DNA of 33,795 bases, taken from positions 1-33,795 of the forward strand of contig JARWZU010000024.1 of the NCBI GenBank assembly GCA_029866215.1. The letters run 5' to 3'. Below the pieces are notes generated by a model. That model was not told the origin of the DNA. It saw only the letters and a list, made by a program, of their open reading frames with translations, and searched no databases. This DNA comes from Akkermansiaceae bacterium (lineage in GTDB: Bacteria; Verrucomicrobiota; Verrucomicrobiia; Verrucomicrobiales; Akkermansiaceae). Below are positions 1-7,698 of this stretch, piece by piece. The stretch's first letter is position 1. Every line of letters starts with the position of its first letter. The translations under genes and the position numbers were made by a program.

Positions 1-219
1 GTTAGCGACGTTCTTGGCGCCAAGAATGGTGGTGCCGGGCTCGATGGTGAGCGTGGCGCCATTCTTCACGAAGATCGACTTGTCGAGGATGTAGGCGTTG
101 TCCTTCGTCCAGGTGGTATTGGTGGTAATGTCAGCGGTGACATTGACGTCAGCAGCCTGAAGTGCGGATGCGGTGAGCATCAGCGAGCCTCCAAGCCACA
201 GGTATTGTTTTGTTTTCAT
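1..219 (-). CDS. Secreted protein with beta-helix-like start, partial (C-terminus beyond left edge)
   Basis: The first 73 residues are present and the rest lies outside the window. The start is ATG at 219, followed by MKTKQYLWLGGSLMLT and a hydrophobic stretch ending ALQAAD, a standard signal peptide. The mature part contains TTNTTWTKDNAYIL and VKNGATLTIEPGTTILGAKN. This 'gaLTIEPGTtI' motif is typical of the first turn of right-handed parallel beta-helix proteins in outer-membrane and surface proteins. It lies 44 bp downstream of the TonB receptor on the same strand, so the two are probably co-transcribed and may act together in uptake of a surface substrate; that role is inference. Signal peptide and motif are seen directly; the family is fairly sure, the function unknown. 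Confidence 0.75.
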   Translation of the reverse strand, partial: MKTKQYLWLGGSLMLTASALQAADVNVTADITTNTTWTKDNAYILDKSIFVKNGATLTIEPGTTILGAKNVAN

Positions 220-263
220 CGGTTGTATTTTTGTTTTGTTGGTAGTAAACGCTTGTTAGGCGC

Positions 264-3200
264 TTAAAATGCGAAGTCTGCGCTCAAGCTTAGACTCCGG
301 CCTGGGGAATAGGATCTGTAAACCAATTCCGTCGGCGCAAATACTTCTGTATCCTCGGTGTCGAGAATGTTGGTGATTTTTAGTGTGACCTTTCCGTCAC
401 AGTTCCAAGCGTTGAAGGATTTAGAGATGACAAAATCCAGTGAATGATAGGGATCGCGTACAATGGATGGGCTCTCCACCGTAGCGGGAACTCCTACTAG
501 ATATGAGTCCGTGAAGTTGTAAACGAGGCTGGTACGCATGCCCCATTCTTCGTAATCGTGGCCGAGGATTAGATTGAAAATGTTTTCCGGTTGGCCCTCG
601 AATGTGCTGTCCACTACCTGGCTCTGCCCTTGGGAATTAATCTGCTGCAGGTATCTGAGGAGCGAATCAATGAAGGTATAGTTCGTTGTGAGGCTGAATC
701 CCGCAGCAAGCTGGCGGGCAAGCTCGACTTCGAGACCCGTGAGGGTCCCTGATTCGCCATTCACCCAGGTCTTTTTATCAAGTGCGTAGGACTGAGCGAT
801 GGGATCCGTCATCGACTTGCGGAACAAGTTGATCGAGATTCGGTCGCTGTCCGTGGCCAACCAGTCAAATCGAAGGTCAAAGTTGGTAATCAGGGTATCA
901 GTGAGATTTGGGTTACCGACGATAATGTCGCCGGTGCTTTGATCCTGAATTTCCACCGGGGCGTATTCATAGAATGTCGGACGCGCGATTGTGCGGGACC
1001 AAGCGAATGTTGTCTTGAATTGGTCACTTGGCCCGAAGTTCCGCCACAGGGTGATGCCCGGGAGAGCGTAGTCGTTGCTGGTGACGACGCGCTCGTCATT
1101 GACGAAGAACACCGGGTTGAGTCGAGGCAGGACCTGATAGTAGCGGTCCTCGCTTTCCAGTCGGACTCCGCCGGTCAATCCCCATCCGGCGAGTTCAGCG
1201 TTGGCCATGAGGTAATATGCATCGATTGCATTGCCCGCGTCCACGTTGCGCACCGTTCGTCCGAGCAGAGTGGATTCGGAGATAATGAGGTCCGGCGAGG
1301 TTGAGCTTGCCTGGGGTCCAGTCCAACCGGTGAAGCGGTCACTGCCATCCGGTTCGGTAGGGGAGTCAATCCCATCACGGTAGTCCACACCATAAGTGCC
1401 GCTGCCGCCAAGCAGCCTGTTGTTGAGTATCGGAGATATATTGTAGGTGAATAAGCGTCCGCGAACTTCCCGGTCCCGAATGAAATGATTGGTTCCGATT
1501 TTGAAATCGAGAAATGCGCTGTCGGATTCTTTCCACGCGGGAATCGTCAGGTCGATTGATTCGTTGGCGGCGTCTTCTACGGTTTTAAGGCTCTCCCTGA
1601 AATTTACGACCATTGGCGGACTGCTGCCAAAGGGGTCGGCAGCAGTGAGTTGGGTGCCGAGTGATGGCTGATAGATGTCACCTGATGCGGCAATCCTCGG
1701 ATCGGCGAAATCAAGTTCCGAAAAGTAGAAGGTTCGTCCATTCGGCCGGTCTTCGAGCGCGTCGCTGCGGGCGGCCATCCAGTCGAGTCTGATCTGCCGG
1801 TCATCCGGGCCAAACTTGTGGGTGCCGTCGAGTTGCAGTGTTTCGAGCTCGCGGAACAATGGATTGATGGAATCAAATGCCTGATAAGTGTATGCACCCG
1901 CACCAAACGGGTTTCTGTCAGAAGACTGATATTCGGGGAAGTTGCCACCGATGGTACTTATTTTACGCCCCAGCGAGACCTCGTCTTCGGCGCTGGTGTT
2001 TCTAAAGCCGGTGAAGCCGATCTCATGGTTCTCGCCGACTTTGATGCCAGCACCTAGAAGAAGACCCCAGTTGAGGTATTCAGTGTATCGATCTTCTGTC
2101 TGGGTGCGCACGACGAAATCCTCCGCACCGGGCGTGCCGTCGGAGCCGGGTTTGGAATCGCTGCCGTAGTTGATGCCGCGACCGACTTGGACGTTTTCTC
2201 GAACTTGATCGCCCGCCTCACGGGTGAATGCGAGAACACCCCCGACTTCCACGCCACTTTTAAACTTGTAGATATCTCCAAGAGTAAAGGCGTAGTTTTG
2301 CTCTTCCTGTGGGCTGCGTTTCTTTGGGAGCATGCCGCCGGATTCATGGACAGCCTGCATCTGAGCTGCCGCCTCTGCGGCAAGCACGACTTGTTCTTCT
2401 CGAGAAACCCCTCCTTCGGCTCGGACTCCTGGCGGCCGGCGGCCTGACCAGCCTTGGCTGAGGAATCCTTCGGGCAGGTCAGCAAGGGGAATCTCGTCGT
2501 CCCGTTGGCCCCAGTAATCGCGATCTCCATCTGGATTTTCATAGAAGGTATCGCCAAAGTTGGAGTTGGTCTTGGTACCAACTTCGAACTCAATGATACG
2601 CTCCTGCGGCAAACGAAGCGTCTCCACCAGTACGATTCCCCCAGCAAATTCGGCAGGAAGGTCAGGGGTGAAGGTTTTGTTGATCGCCACGCTCTGGAGC
2701 AAATCCGAGGGAAACAAATCGAGTTGAACCGCTTTTTTGGATGGATCAGCACTCGAAATCAGCGCTCCGTTGACAAGGGTATTCGAATAGCGATCACCAA
2801 GACCGCGAACCACCGCGTATTTTCCTCCCACGATGTTGGCACCTGATATTTTTGAAACCGCACCTGCGGCATCGCTGATGGCTGCCTGACTAAACTCCGC
2901 TTTGCCGATGCCAACAGCGATGCTAGATGAAGATTCGAGATCAATTGATAGCCCCCCCTGCGACTCCTCTTGGTATTCACCGACGATGGTCTCCTCTTCC
3001 AAGGTGGTTTCGTCGGAGGACTCCTCGGCAGCCTTGGGGCGCAGGCCAAAGCGCACCTCGACTGGTTGCCCTTCGAGGGTGGTGGCCACGCTGGACTCTG
3101 TGGTGTAACCGAGTTTATTGACTTCGAGCGTGAAGGTGGCCGATGGCAGCCCGCCGATGGTGAAGCGGCCGTTTGAATCGGACTCGGCCGTGCGTCCGGT

Positions 3201-3680
3201 GCCAATGACGTCGATCAGCGCACCGACGACCGGGCTGAGCGACGAGACATCGGAAATCTCCCCGGTAATGACGCAATTTCCCGAAACTTCATTGATGCCC
3301 GGCAGTGGGCTTTGAACGGGGAAAGGCATGGCGTCGGGCGGTGCGAGCGGGGCATTTTTGTCCACAGGCGCGGGCTGCCATGCATTCTCCACGGGCGGCT
3401 GGCCCGGAGAGGAAACGACCAAATCGGATGAAGATGAAATCGGCTGTGACCATTCGTTCCAGTCGGGAGCTTGAGCGCCGACAAGGCTGTGGAAAGAATT
3501 ACCAAGCGGGTCACCAGTCCACTCAAACGGACTTTGCGCTGTGTTCTTTGCAGGTGCAAAATGGGACAAAGGCTCCTGACTTGAGGCGCGCAAGGTCGGT
3601 GACAACCACGCGAGGCAACCGAATGCGCATGATGTGATGAAGACGCTTCGACCGAAGAATCGACCTTTTGGATTCTCCAT
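264..3680 (-). CDS. TonB-dependent outer-membrane receptor with CarboxypepD regulatory-like domain
   Basis: A large outer-membrane active transporter of about 1138 residues; the substrate cannot be told from sequence. I place the start at ATG 3680 because MENPKGRFFGRSVFITSCAFGCLAWL then reads as a signal peptide; the frame stays open up to a GTG at 3791. Domains in order: a proline- and serine-rich linker (about 35-130); a carboxypeptidase-regulatory Ig-like domain (about 133-215, with GNCVITGEISDV and SDSNGRFTIGGLP); an acidic stretch containing a TonB-box-like EETIVGEYQEES (about 228-240); a plug domain (about 265-360, with GGKYAVVRGLGDRYSNTLVN and AEFAGGIVLVET); then a 22-strand-type barrel ending SLSLSADFAF with the usual terminal aromatic residue. 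It heads a two-gene unit with the beta-helix secreted protein. The palindrome at 3806-3823 may control it. Confidence 0.93.
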   Translation of the reverse strand: MENPKGRFFGRSVFITSCAFGCLAWLSPTLRASSQEPLSHFAPAKNTAQSPFEWTGDPLGNSFHSLVGAQAPDWNEWSQPISSSSDLVVSSPGQPPVENAWQPAPVDKNAPLAPPDAMPFPVQSPLPGINEVSGNCVITGEISDVSSLSPVVGALIDVIGTGRTAESDSNGRFTIGGLPSATFTLEVNKLGYTTESSVATTLEGQPVEVRFGLRPKAAEESSDETTLEEETIVGEYQEESQGGLSIDLESSSSIAVGIGKAEFSQAAISDAAGAVSKISGANIVGGKYAVVRGLGDRYSNTLVNGALISSADPSKKAVQLDLFPSDLLQSVAINKTFTPDLPAEFAGGIVLVETLRLPQERIIEFEVGTKTNSNFGDTFYENPDGDRDYWGQRDDEIPLADLPEGFLSQGWSGRRPPGVRAEGGVSREEQVVLAAEAAAQMQAVHESGGMLPKKRSPQEEQNYAFTLGDIYKFKSGVEVGGVLAFTREAGDQVRENVQVGRGINYGSDSKPGSDGTPGAEDFVVRTQTEDRYTEYLNWGLLLGAGIKVGENHEIGFTGFRNTSAEDEVSLGRKISTIGGNFPEYQSSDRNPFGAGAYTYQAFDSINPLFRELETLQLDGTHKFGPDDRQIRLDWMAARSDALEDRPNGRTFYFSELDFADPRIAASGDIYQPSLGTQLTAADPFGSSPPMVVNFRESLKTVEDAANESIDLTIPAWKESDSAFLDFKIGTNHFIRDREVRGRLFTYNISPILNNRLLGGSGTYGVDYRDGIDSPTEPDGSDRFTGWTGPQASSTSPDLIISESTLLGRTVRNVDAGNAIDAYYLMANAELAGWGLTGGVRLESEDRYYQVLPRLNPVFFVNDERVVTSNDYALPGITLWRNFGPSDQFKTTFAWSRTIARPTFYEYAPVEIQDQSTGDIIVGNPNLTDTLITNFDLRFDWLATDSDRISINLFRKSMTDPIAQSYALDKKTWVNGESGTLTGLEVELARQLAAGFSLTTNYTFIDSLLRYLQQINSQGQSQVVDSTFEGQPENIFNLILGHDYEEWGMRTSLVYNFTDSYLVGVPATVESPSIVRDPYHSLDFVISKSFNAWNCDGKVTLKITNILDTEDTEVFAPTELVYRSYSPGRSLSLSADFAF

Positions 3681-3805
3681 GGTGGCGTCGGCTTTGTAAG
3701 ACGAGTGATGAATGATGTGGCCCATTGTGGAAGGGGCGAGGCGATGGTTCGACGCTACGGCGTTGAGGGAATAATTGATTGACCGCCTCACCTGAAGGGG
3801 TGAAC

Positions 3806-3823
3806 TGTGACAAATTTGTCACA
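3806..3823. promoter_or_regulatory. 18-bp perfect palindrome upstream of the TonB receptor
   Basis: TGTGACAAATTTGTCACA is identical to its own reverse complement across all 18 bp. It lies 126 bp upstream of the preferred receptor start, at the head of the leftward transcription unit, with nothing transcribed toward it from the right. The TGTGA...TCACA arms recall CRP/FNR-superfamily sites, but the spacer is 8 instead of the usual 6, so another dimeric regulator is equally possible. I could not pick convincing -35/-10 boxes. Symmetry is seen directly; function as an operator is inference. Confidence 0.6.
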
Positions 3824-4289
3824 AAAAACGGAGAAGCACCTCCGAACCTGTCGTTGGTGACTTACACAGGCCTCAGCAGCAACAGAATTCCATGGATTCA
3901 ACCTCTAATCCGCAGTTGAGATTGATGACCAGGAGCGCAAGCGCGGGTCTTGTCGGCGGTTGAAGACGAAAATCAACGCACAACGGGTTCACCCAATGGG
4001 TGAGAGAGATCGGAATTTCGAATTTCTGCCCGCAGGAGCGTGATTTCACCCCCGTGGCAGCGACGAGGCACTCACTCCGCATGGCGGACTGGTGGCGTGG
4101 GATTAGTTTTTTGGGGCACTGCAGGGGTTTCGGTGCTTGGGGCATTTCCGGATCGGGATGGATCGTCATCATCGGCGCTTGTGCTGCCATGTGCGCGGTG
4201 AGCTGAGCGAATTGGAACTTGGCCACCTTCATTAAGCAGACTGGGTCGGTGACGGCCTCGATCTTGGGGTTCCCGTTTGCGATGCACGC
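3824..4289. other. Intergenic stretch with no convincing gene
   Basis: About 470 bp between the receptor promoter and the 21-bp array. A minus-strand frame from ATG 4232 to 3873 is open (119 codons) and its first 50 codons, starting MKVAKFQFAQLTAH and proline-rich after that, look slightly protein-like. The second half does not, there is no ribosome site, and the frame stays open upstream without a start codon. It could be a decayed gene. I see no RNA gene or mobile-element end here. Confidence 0.35.
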
Positions 4290-4458
4290 CCGCCGTTACA
4301 TCATGTTCGGGTGCCCGTGCACGATGTAAGGTTGCCCGTACATCATGTTCGGGTGCTTGTGCGCGATGTAAAATTGCCCGAACATCATGTTCGGGTGCTT
4401 GTGCGCGATGTACGGGCACTTGTGCACGATGTACGGGCACCCGTGCACAACGGGACGG
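4290..4458. repeat. Tandem array of eight degenerate 21-bp units
   Basis: Eight consecutive units of 21 bp (the last is 22) start at 4290, 4311, 4332, 4353, 4374, 4395, 4416 and 4437. Two unit flavours alternate in the left part, giving an exact 42-bp super-period (ACATCATGTTCGGGTGC recurs at 4298, 4340 and 4382). The right part repeats GTGCACGATGTACGGGCAC at 21-bp spacing. Units carry internal symmetry such as GTGCAC, and CATCATG faces CGATGTA. Because 21 is a multiple of 3 and the unit has few stops, several reading frames stay open by accident, including a His/Met-rich minus frame. There are no unique spacers, so it is not a CRISPR. Most likely a non-coding multi-site binding array or a structured repeat. 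Confidence 0.85.
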
Positions 4459-4612
4459 AACCCCGGTGCACGAGACATGGAAAGGCACTTCCATCACCAC
4501 ATGTAGATTGGTAATCAACGAGTCGCGCCTGAACCAGGCTGAGAATTATCTCCCCGAAGCTCTGCTGTCAGTGCCCGCGCCTGAGCCATCCGCTCATCCC
4601 ATACCTTTTAGG

Positions 4613-4647
4613 CCCCTCTTCCTGCCCAGCGGGAAGAGGGGTTTTTT
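4613..4647 (+). terminator. Intrinsic terminator, plus-strand orientation, orphan
   Basis: A perfect 10-bp stem CCCCTCTTCC / GGAAGAGGGG with a 9-nt loop is followed directly by six T on the plus strand. The minus-strand side is not followed by a T-run, so it is not the terminator of arsC, which ends at 4665. No plus-strand gene is visible upstream. Roughly 4459-4612 could therefore encode a short RNA, or the hairpin insulates the ars genes from rightward readthrough out of the repeat array. Confidence 0.8.
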
Positions 4648-4664
4648 ATGGGTCGGGCGCTGGC

Positions 4665-5108
4665 TTAGCCAAGCGACTTCCCGGCATCCAAGAGCCCGGC
4701 GGCGTAGGCGTTGAAGACGCGCGCGATCTCGTCCCGGACTCGGCGGAAGACGGCCAGTTGCTCGTCTTCGGTGCCCGTTGCGTGCGCTGGATCATCGAAA
4801 CCCCAGTGGTGGCGACTCACTTGGCCAGGGAAAACTGGGCAGGCTTGGTCGGCATTTCCGCATACGGTGATGACGGTCGAGACTTGATCGGCTAGGAATT
4901 CGTCCATGTGCTTCGAGTGGTGATCGGCGATGTCGATGCCAATTTCCGCCATGGCCTTGATGGCGAGTGGGTGGACATAGCCCGCGGGTTTGGATCCGGC
5001 GCTGGCGACCCGGAATGAGTCGTTGAGCGCGGCGCGGAGGATTCCTTCGGCGAGGTGAGAGCGGCAGCTATTGCCGGTGCAGAGGATGAGGATGGCAGGT
5101 GGTTTCAT
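4665..5108 (-). CDS. arsC: Arsenate reductase, low-molecular-weight phosphatase type
   Basis: Reduces arsenate to arsenite in the cytoplasm so that the efflux pump can remove it. At 147 residues it has the usual length. The N-terminus holds the P-loop CTGNSCRSHLAEG (Cys at about 10, Arg at about 16), and about residue 80 the pair of redox cysteines appears in TVCGNADQACPVFPG. This arrangement belongs to the thioredoxin-coupled (Bacillus/Staphylococcus) class, not the glutaredoxin class. The start ATG 5108 lies 15 bp after the acr3 stop, so it is the last gene of the ars operon. No truncation is visible. Confidence 0.95.
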   Translation of the reverse strand: MKPPAILILCTGNSCRSHLAEGILRAALNDSFRVASAGSKPAGYVHPLAIKAMAEIGIDIADHHSKHMDEFLADQVSTVITVCGNADQACPVFPGQVSRHHWGFDDPAHATGTEDEQLAVFRRVRDEIARVFNAYAAGLLDAGKSLG

Positions 5109-5123
5109 GAGGTGGGATAAGGG

Positions 5124-6179
5124 TTAGCTGGCCGGCGAGAAGAGGTGGCGTTTGAACCACAACGAGACGTGGACAAGCCCGATGAGCGCGGGGACTTCGA
5201 TCAGTGGGCCCACCACGGCGGCAAAGGCGACTCCGGATTCCAGGCCAAACACCGCGATGGCCACGGCGATGGCCAGCTCGAAATTGTTTCCAGCCGAGGT
5301 GAAGGCGAGACTCGCCGAGCGGGGATAGTCGGCTCCTAGTTTGGCAGCCATGAGAAAACTCACCAAGAACATCACCGCGAAATAGATCACCAGCGGAATG
5401 GCGATGCGCGCCACGTCGAGAGGCAGGCGGATGATCGCATCGCCCTTGTACGTGAACATGACGACGATGGTGAAAAGCAGGGAAATGAGAGTGAGCGGCG
5501 AGATTTTCGGAATGAAAACCGTCTCGTACCACGTTTCACCCTTCGCCTTCACGAGAAGCCATCGGCTTGCGAGCCCGGCGGCAAAGGGAATGCCCAGGTA
5601 AATCAAGACACTCTGGAAAATCTCGCCCATGGAAACCGTCACCACCACCGACTTCAGCCCGACGTACGGCGGCAGCACGGTGATGAAGAGCCACGCGTAA
5701 GTGCTGTAAAACAGGACCTGTGCGATGCTATTGAGCGCCACGAGCCCGGCGGCGTATTCGCCGCTGCCCTTGGCCAAGTCATTCCACACCAGCACCATCG
5801 CAATGCAGCGCGCGAGTCCGACCAGGATCAGGCCGACCATGTACTCCGGTTGGTCACGCAAAAGCAGAATGGCGAGCACCCACATCAGCACTGGCCCGAT
5901 GATCCAATTCTGGATCAGCGAAAGTCCCAGAATCCGCTTGTTGGCAAACACCTTGGGCAGCTCGTGGTAGCGGACCTTGGCGAGCGGCGGATACATCATG
6001 ATGATCAGCCCGATCGCCAGCGGTAAATTGGTCGTCCCGAGTGTCATCGGAGCGAAAAATGCTTCGGGATCGTGGATGAAGAAGCGCCCTAGCAGCACCC
6101 CTAGCCCCATGGCGGCAAAAATCCAGACCGTGAGGTAACGGTCCATGAATGACATATTTTTAGCGACGTTGTCTGACAT
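5124..6179 (-). CDS. acr3: Arsenite efflux permease, ACR3 family
   Basis: Inner-membrane exporter of arsenite (351 residues, about ten membrane segments). I take ATG 6179, giving [27 protein letters not shown], because this matches the usual cytoplasmic start of the family and sits just after the DUF6428 stop at 6200; the frame runs 39 codons further without support. The conserved fourth-helix segment [18 protein letters not shown] with its essential cysteine is intact, as is the [18 protein letters not shown] segment near residues 300-320. It ends 15 bp before arsC. Confidence 0.95.
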   Translation of the reverse strand: MSDNVAKNMSFMDRYLTVWIFAAMGLGVLLGRFFIHDPEAFFAPMTLGTTNLPLAIGLIIMMYPPLAKVRYHELPKVFANKRILGLSLIQNWIIGPVLMWVLAILLLRDQPEYMVGLILVGLARCIAMVLVWNDLAKGSGEYAAGLVALNSIAQVLFYSTYAWLFITVLPPYVGLKSVVVTVSMGEIFQSVLIYLGIPFAAGLASRWLLVKAKGETWYETVFIPKISPLTLISLLFTIVVMFTYKGDAIIRLPLDVARIAIPLVIYFAVMFLVSFLMAAKLGADYPRSASLAFTSAGNNFELAIAVAIAVFGLESGVAFAAVVGPLIEVPALIGLVHVSLWFKRHLFSPAS

Positions 6180-6199
6180 GATGATGGGAGTTGGTGGTT

Positions 6200-6679
6200 T
6201 TAGCAGCATCCCGTGGGCCCGCAACAGGGTGCGCTCCCGCCGATACTGGGAAGGCGGTCGATGCTGGGGAGTCCGCAAAGCTCGGGGGCGAGGCATTCCG
6301 TGTGTTTATTCGCAAGGACGAGCACGATCGCATCCTCGAGTTTCTCGAATTCACGGATCGTGTATTGGGAAATCACTCTATCCTCGTATTCGATTTCGAC
6401 CGGTACGGAATCGTCGGGCAGGATCGATTTTGCCTTTTCCAAGATGGCGGCCATTTTGCCGGTTTCGATGCGGTGGTTATAATCCTCCCCTACCCAGACT
6501 TGGAGTTGGCAGGTGGTGGACTCGCGGAGTTTGCCGCCGCAGTCGAGGAACGTTTTGTGAAGTCGGCCGATCTCGGTGACGTGGAAGGAAACGGGAACGG
6601 CAGCGCCATCTGGCAAGCGGATGCGGAAATGGCTGGCGGAATGCTCCGTGAGAAGTGATTTCAGTTCAGATAGATTCAT
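6200..6679 (-). CDS. DUF6428 family protein of the arsenic operon, cysteine-tailed
   Basis: A 159-residue soluble protein beginning [19 protein letters not shown] recognise the general DUF6428 pattern (short LxSLL helix, then [10 protein letters not shown] and a [13 protein letters not shown] segment), a family often next to arsR and acr3; its biochemical role is not known to me. Its start ATG overlaps the arsR stop as ATGA at 6676-6679, so translation is coupled. The C-terminus ends PCCGPTGCC, two cysteine pairs that could bind As(III) or another soft metal; that is inference. Longer frames reading into arsR are not supported. Confidence 0.8.
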   Translation of the reverse strand: MNLSELKSLLTEHSASHFRIRLPDGAAVPVSFHVTEIGRLHKTFLDCGGKLRESTTCQLQVWVGEDYNHRIETGKMAAILEKAKSILPDDSVPVEIEYEDRVISQYTIREFEKLEDAIVLVLANKHTECLAPELCGLPSIDRLPSIGGSAPCCGPTGCC

Positions 6680-7056
6680 GCGGTGGTGGTCTTGCGGGTG
6701 GTGAGGCGTTTGGGTCCGGCGCAGCAACTTCCTTCGCGTTGTGCGAGGCGTTTGGTTGCCTTTGCGGCGTCTTTCTTGAATTCCCGAGTCTCCGCGACCG
6801 CGAAAAACACCATAAGGGATTGGATCAATTTCCGGTATTCGGGGGCGATGCGGAAATACGTCCACTTCTCGCATTTCTCGCTATCGAGCAATCCCGCCTT
6901 GCGGATGATTTGCACGTGGCTGGATACCGACGACTGCGGCATTCCGAGGATGTCGGCCAGCTCGCAGACGCAAAGCGCGTCTTTCGTGACCAAGTTCACG
7001 ATTCGTGAGCGCGTGGGATCCGCCAAGGCACGTGAGAAGGTAACTAGGTCGCTCAT
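6676..7056 (-). CDS. arsR: ArsR/SmtB-family arsenic-responsive repressor
   Basis: A 126-residue winged-helix repressor. FSRALADPTRSRIVNLV begins the fold. LCVCELADILG carries the two helix-3 cysteines that bind As(III) in the classic ArsR site, followed by the recognition helix QSSVSSHVQIIRKAGLL and the wing EKWTYFRI. Additional Cys residues sit in SEKCEK and the tail EGSCCAGPK. I choose ATG 7056 (ATG 7065 is also possible); the longer TTG frame would run through the operator dyad at 7069-7090. It is the first gene of the ars operon and almost certainly autoregulates it. Confidence 0.93.
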   Translation of the reverse strand: MSDLVTFSRALADPTRSRIVNLVTKDALCVCELADILGMPQSSVSSHVQIIRKAGLLDSEKCEKWTYFRIAPEYRKLIQSLMVFFAVAETREFKKDAAKATKRLAQREGSCCAGPKRLTTRKTTTA

Positions 7057-7068
7057 GACGAGCATGAT

Positions 7069-7090
7069 CGTAACGGAAAATTTCGTTATG
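7069..7090. promoter_or_regulatory. Probable ArsR operator
   Basis: A 22-bp imperfect dyad, arms CGTAACGGAAA and ATTTCGTTATG, with 8 of 11 positions symmetric. It lies 12 bp upstream of the arsR start at 7056. Size, A/T-rich centre and position fit ArsR/SmtB operators, which usually overlap or follow the promoter of the repressor's own operon. Sequence symmetry is direct; regulator assignment is inference from position. Confidence 0.7.
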
Positions 7091-7131
7091 ACCAATCAAA
7101 TCTTCGCCGTGGATAGAGCGAGTTCGGAAAC

Positions 7132-7698
7132 TCAGCCGTAGTACGGCCTGAGCATCCAGTAGCAGATCGGCCCGGTGACGGCGACGTAGAGCCAGAGCGG
7201 GAAGACCCAGCGCGCGAGTTTGCGGTGGGCGGCGAAGCGGTTAGTCCATCCAGCGATGAAGGTGAAGAGGATGAACGGCAGGCTGACTGCGGCGGAGACG
7301 ATGTGCGTGCTGAGCAGGATGAAATAGAGCGTGCGCATCCCACCTTGACCGCCGAAGCGGGTCGGAGCGTTCGTCATGTGATAGGTCACGTAGGACAGCA
7401 GGAAAACGATCGAGAGAAGCATCGCGAGGACCATCATGGCGCGGTGGAGTTTCACCTTTCCGAGTTTGATGCAAGTGAGCGAGCCGACGAGCACCGCAGC
7501 CACGGTCGCGTTGACCGCGGCGTGGAATGCAGGCAAGCCTGAGGTGGACCAGCCGTCGGGCAGCGGCAGCACGATTTTTTGCATCGCGACTACTAGAAGC
7601 AAGACCACGGCGGAGAGAATCCACGCGGCGAGGCCGAGTTTTTTCGAGAGAGCCTCTTGCGCTGGGCGCGCGAGCCATTGGGAGCGCTCGGAATGCAT
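7132..7698 (-). CDS. DUF420 membrane protein, probable cytochrome oxidase maturation factor
   Basis: A 188-residue integral membrane protein with about five hydrophobic segments: LAAWILSAVVLLLVVAM, ATVAAVLVGSLTCI, AMMVLAMLLSIVFLLSYVTYH, THIVSAAVSLPFILFTF and VFPLWLYVAVTGPICYWML. LHRAMMVLA, THIVSAAV and HRKLARWVFPLWLYVAVTG match the conserved histidine-containing pattern of DUF420 (YozB/CtaM type). Members are known to support heme-copper oxidase activity in Gram-positive bacteria. The ATG at 7698 shares a base with the stop of the preceding Sco gene (TGATG), so coupling is tight. The context of two Sco-like genes supports an oxidase-assembly role. Confidence 0.85.
   Translation of the reverse strand: MHSERSQWLARPAQEALSKKLGLAAWILSAVVLLLVVAMQKIVLPLPDGWSTSGLPAFHAAVNATVAAVLVGSLTCIKLGKVKLHRAMMVLAMLLSIVFLLSYVTYHMTNAPTRFGGQGGMRTLYFILLSTHIVSAAVSLPFILFTFIAGWTNRFAAHRKLARWVFPLWLYVAVTGPICYWMLRPYYG

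Noticed and set aside
4290-4458. CRISPR array
   Set aside because: Units are contiguous and degenerate with no unique spacers, and no cas gene is nearby.
7057-7095. TTG-extended start for arsR
   Set aside because: It would put the operator dyad inside the coding region; ATG 7056 or 7065 fits the family length.
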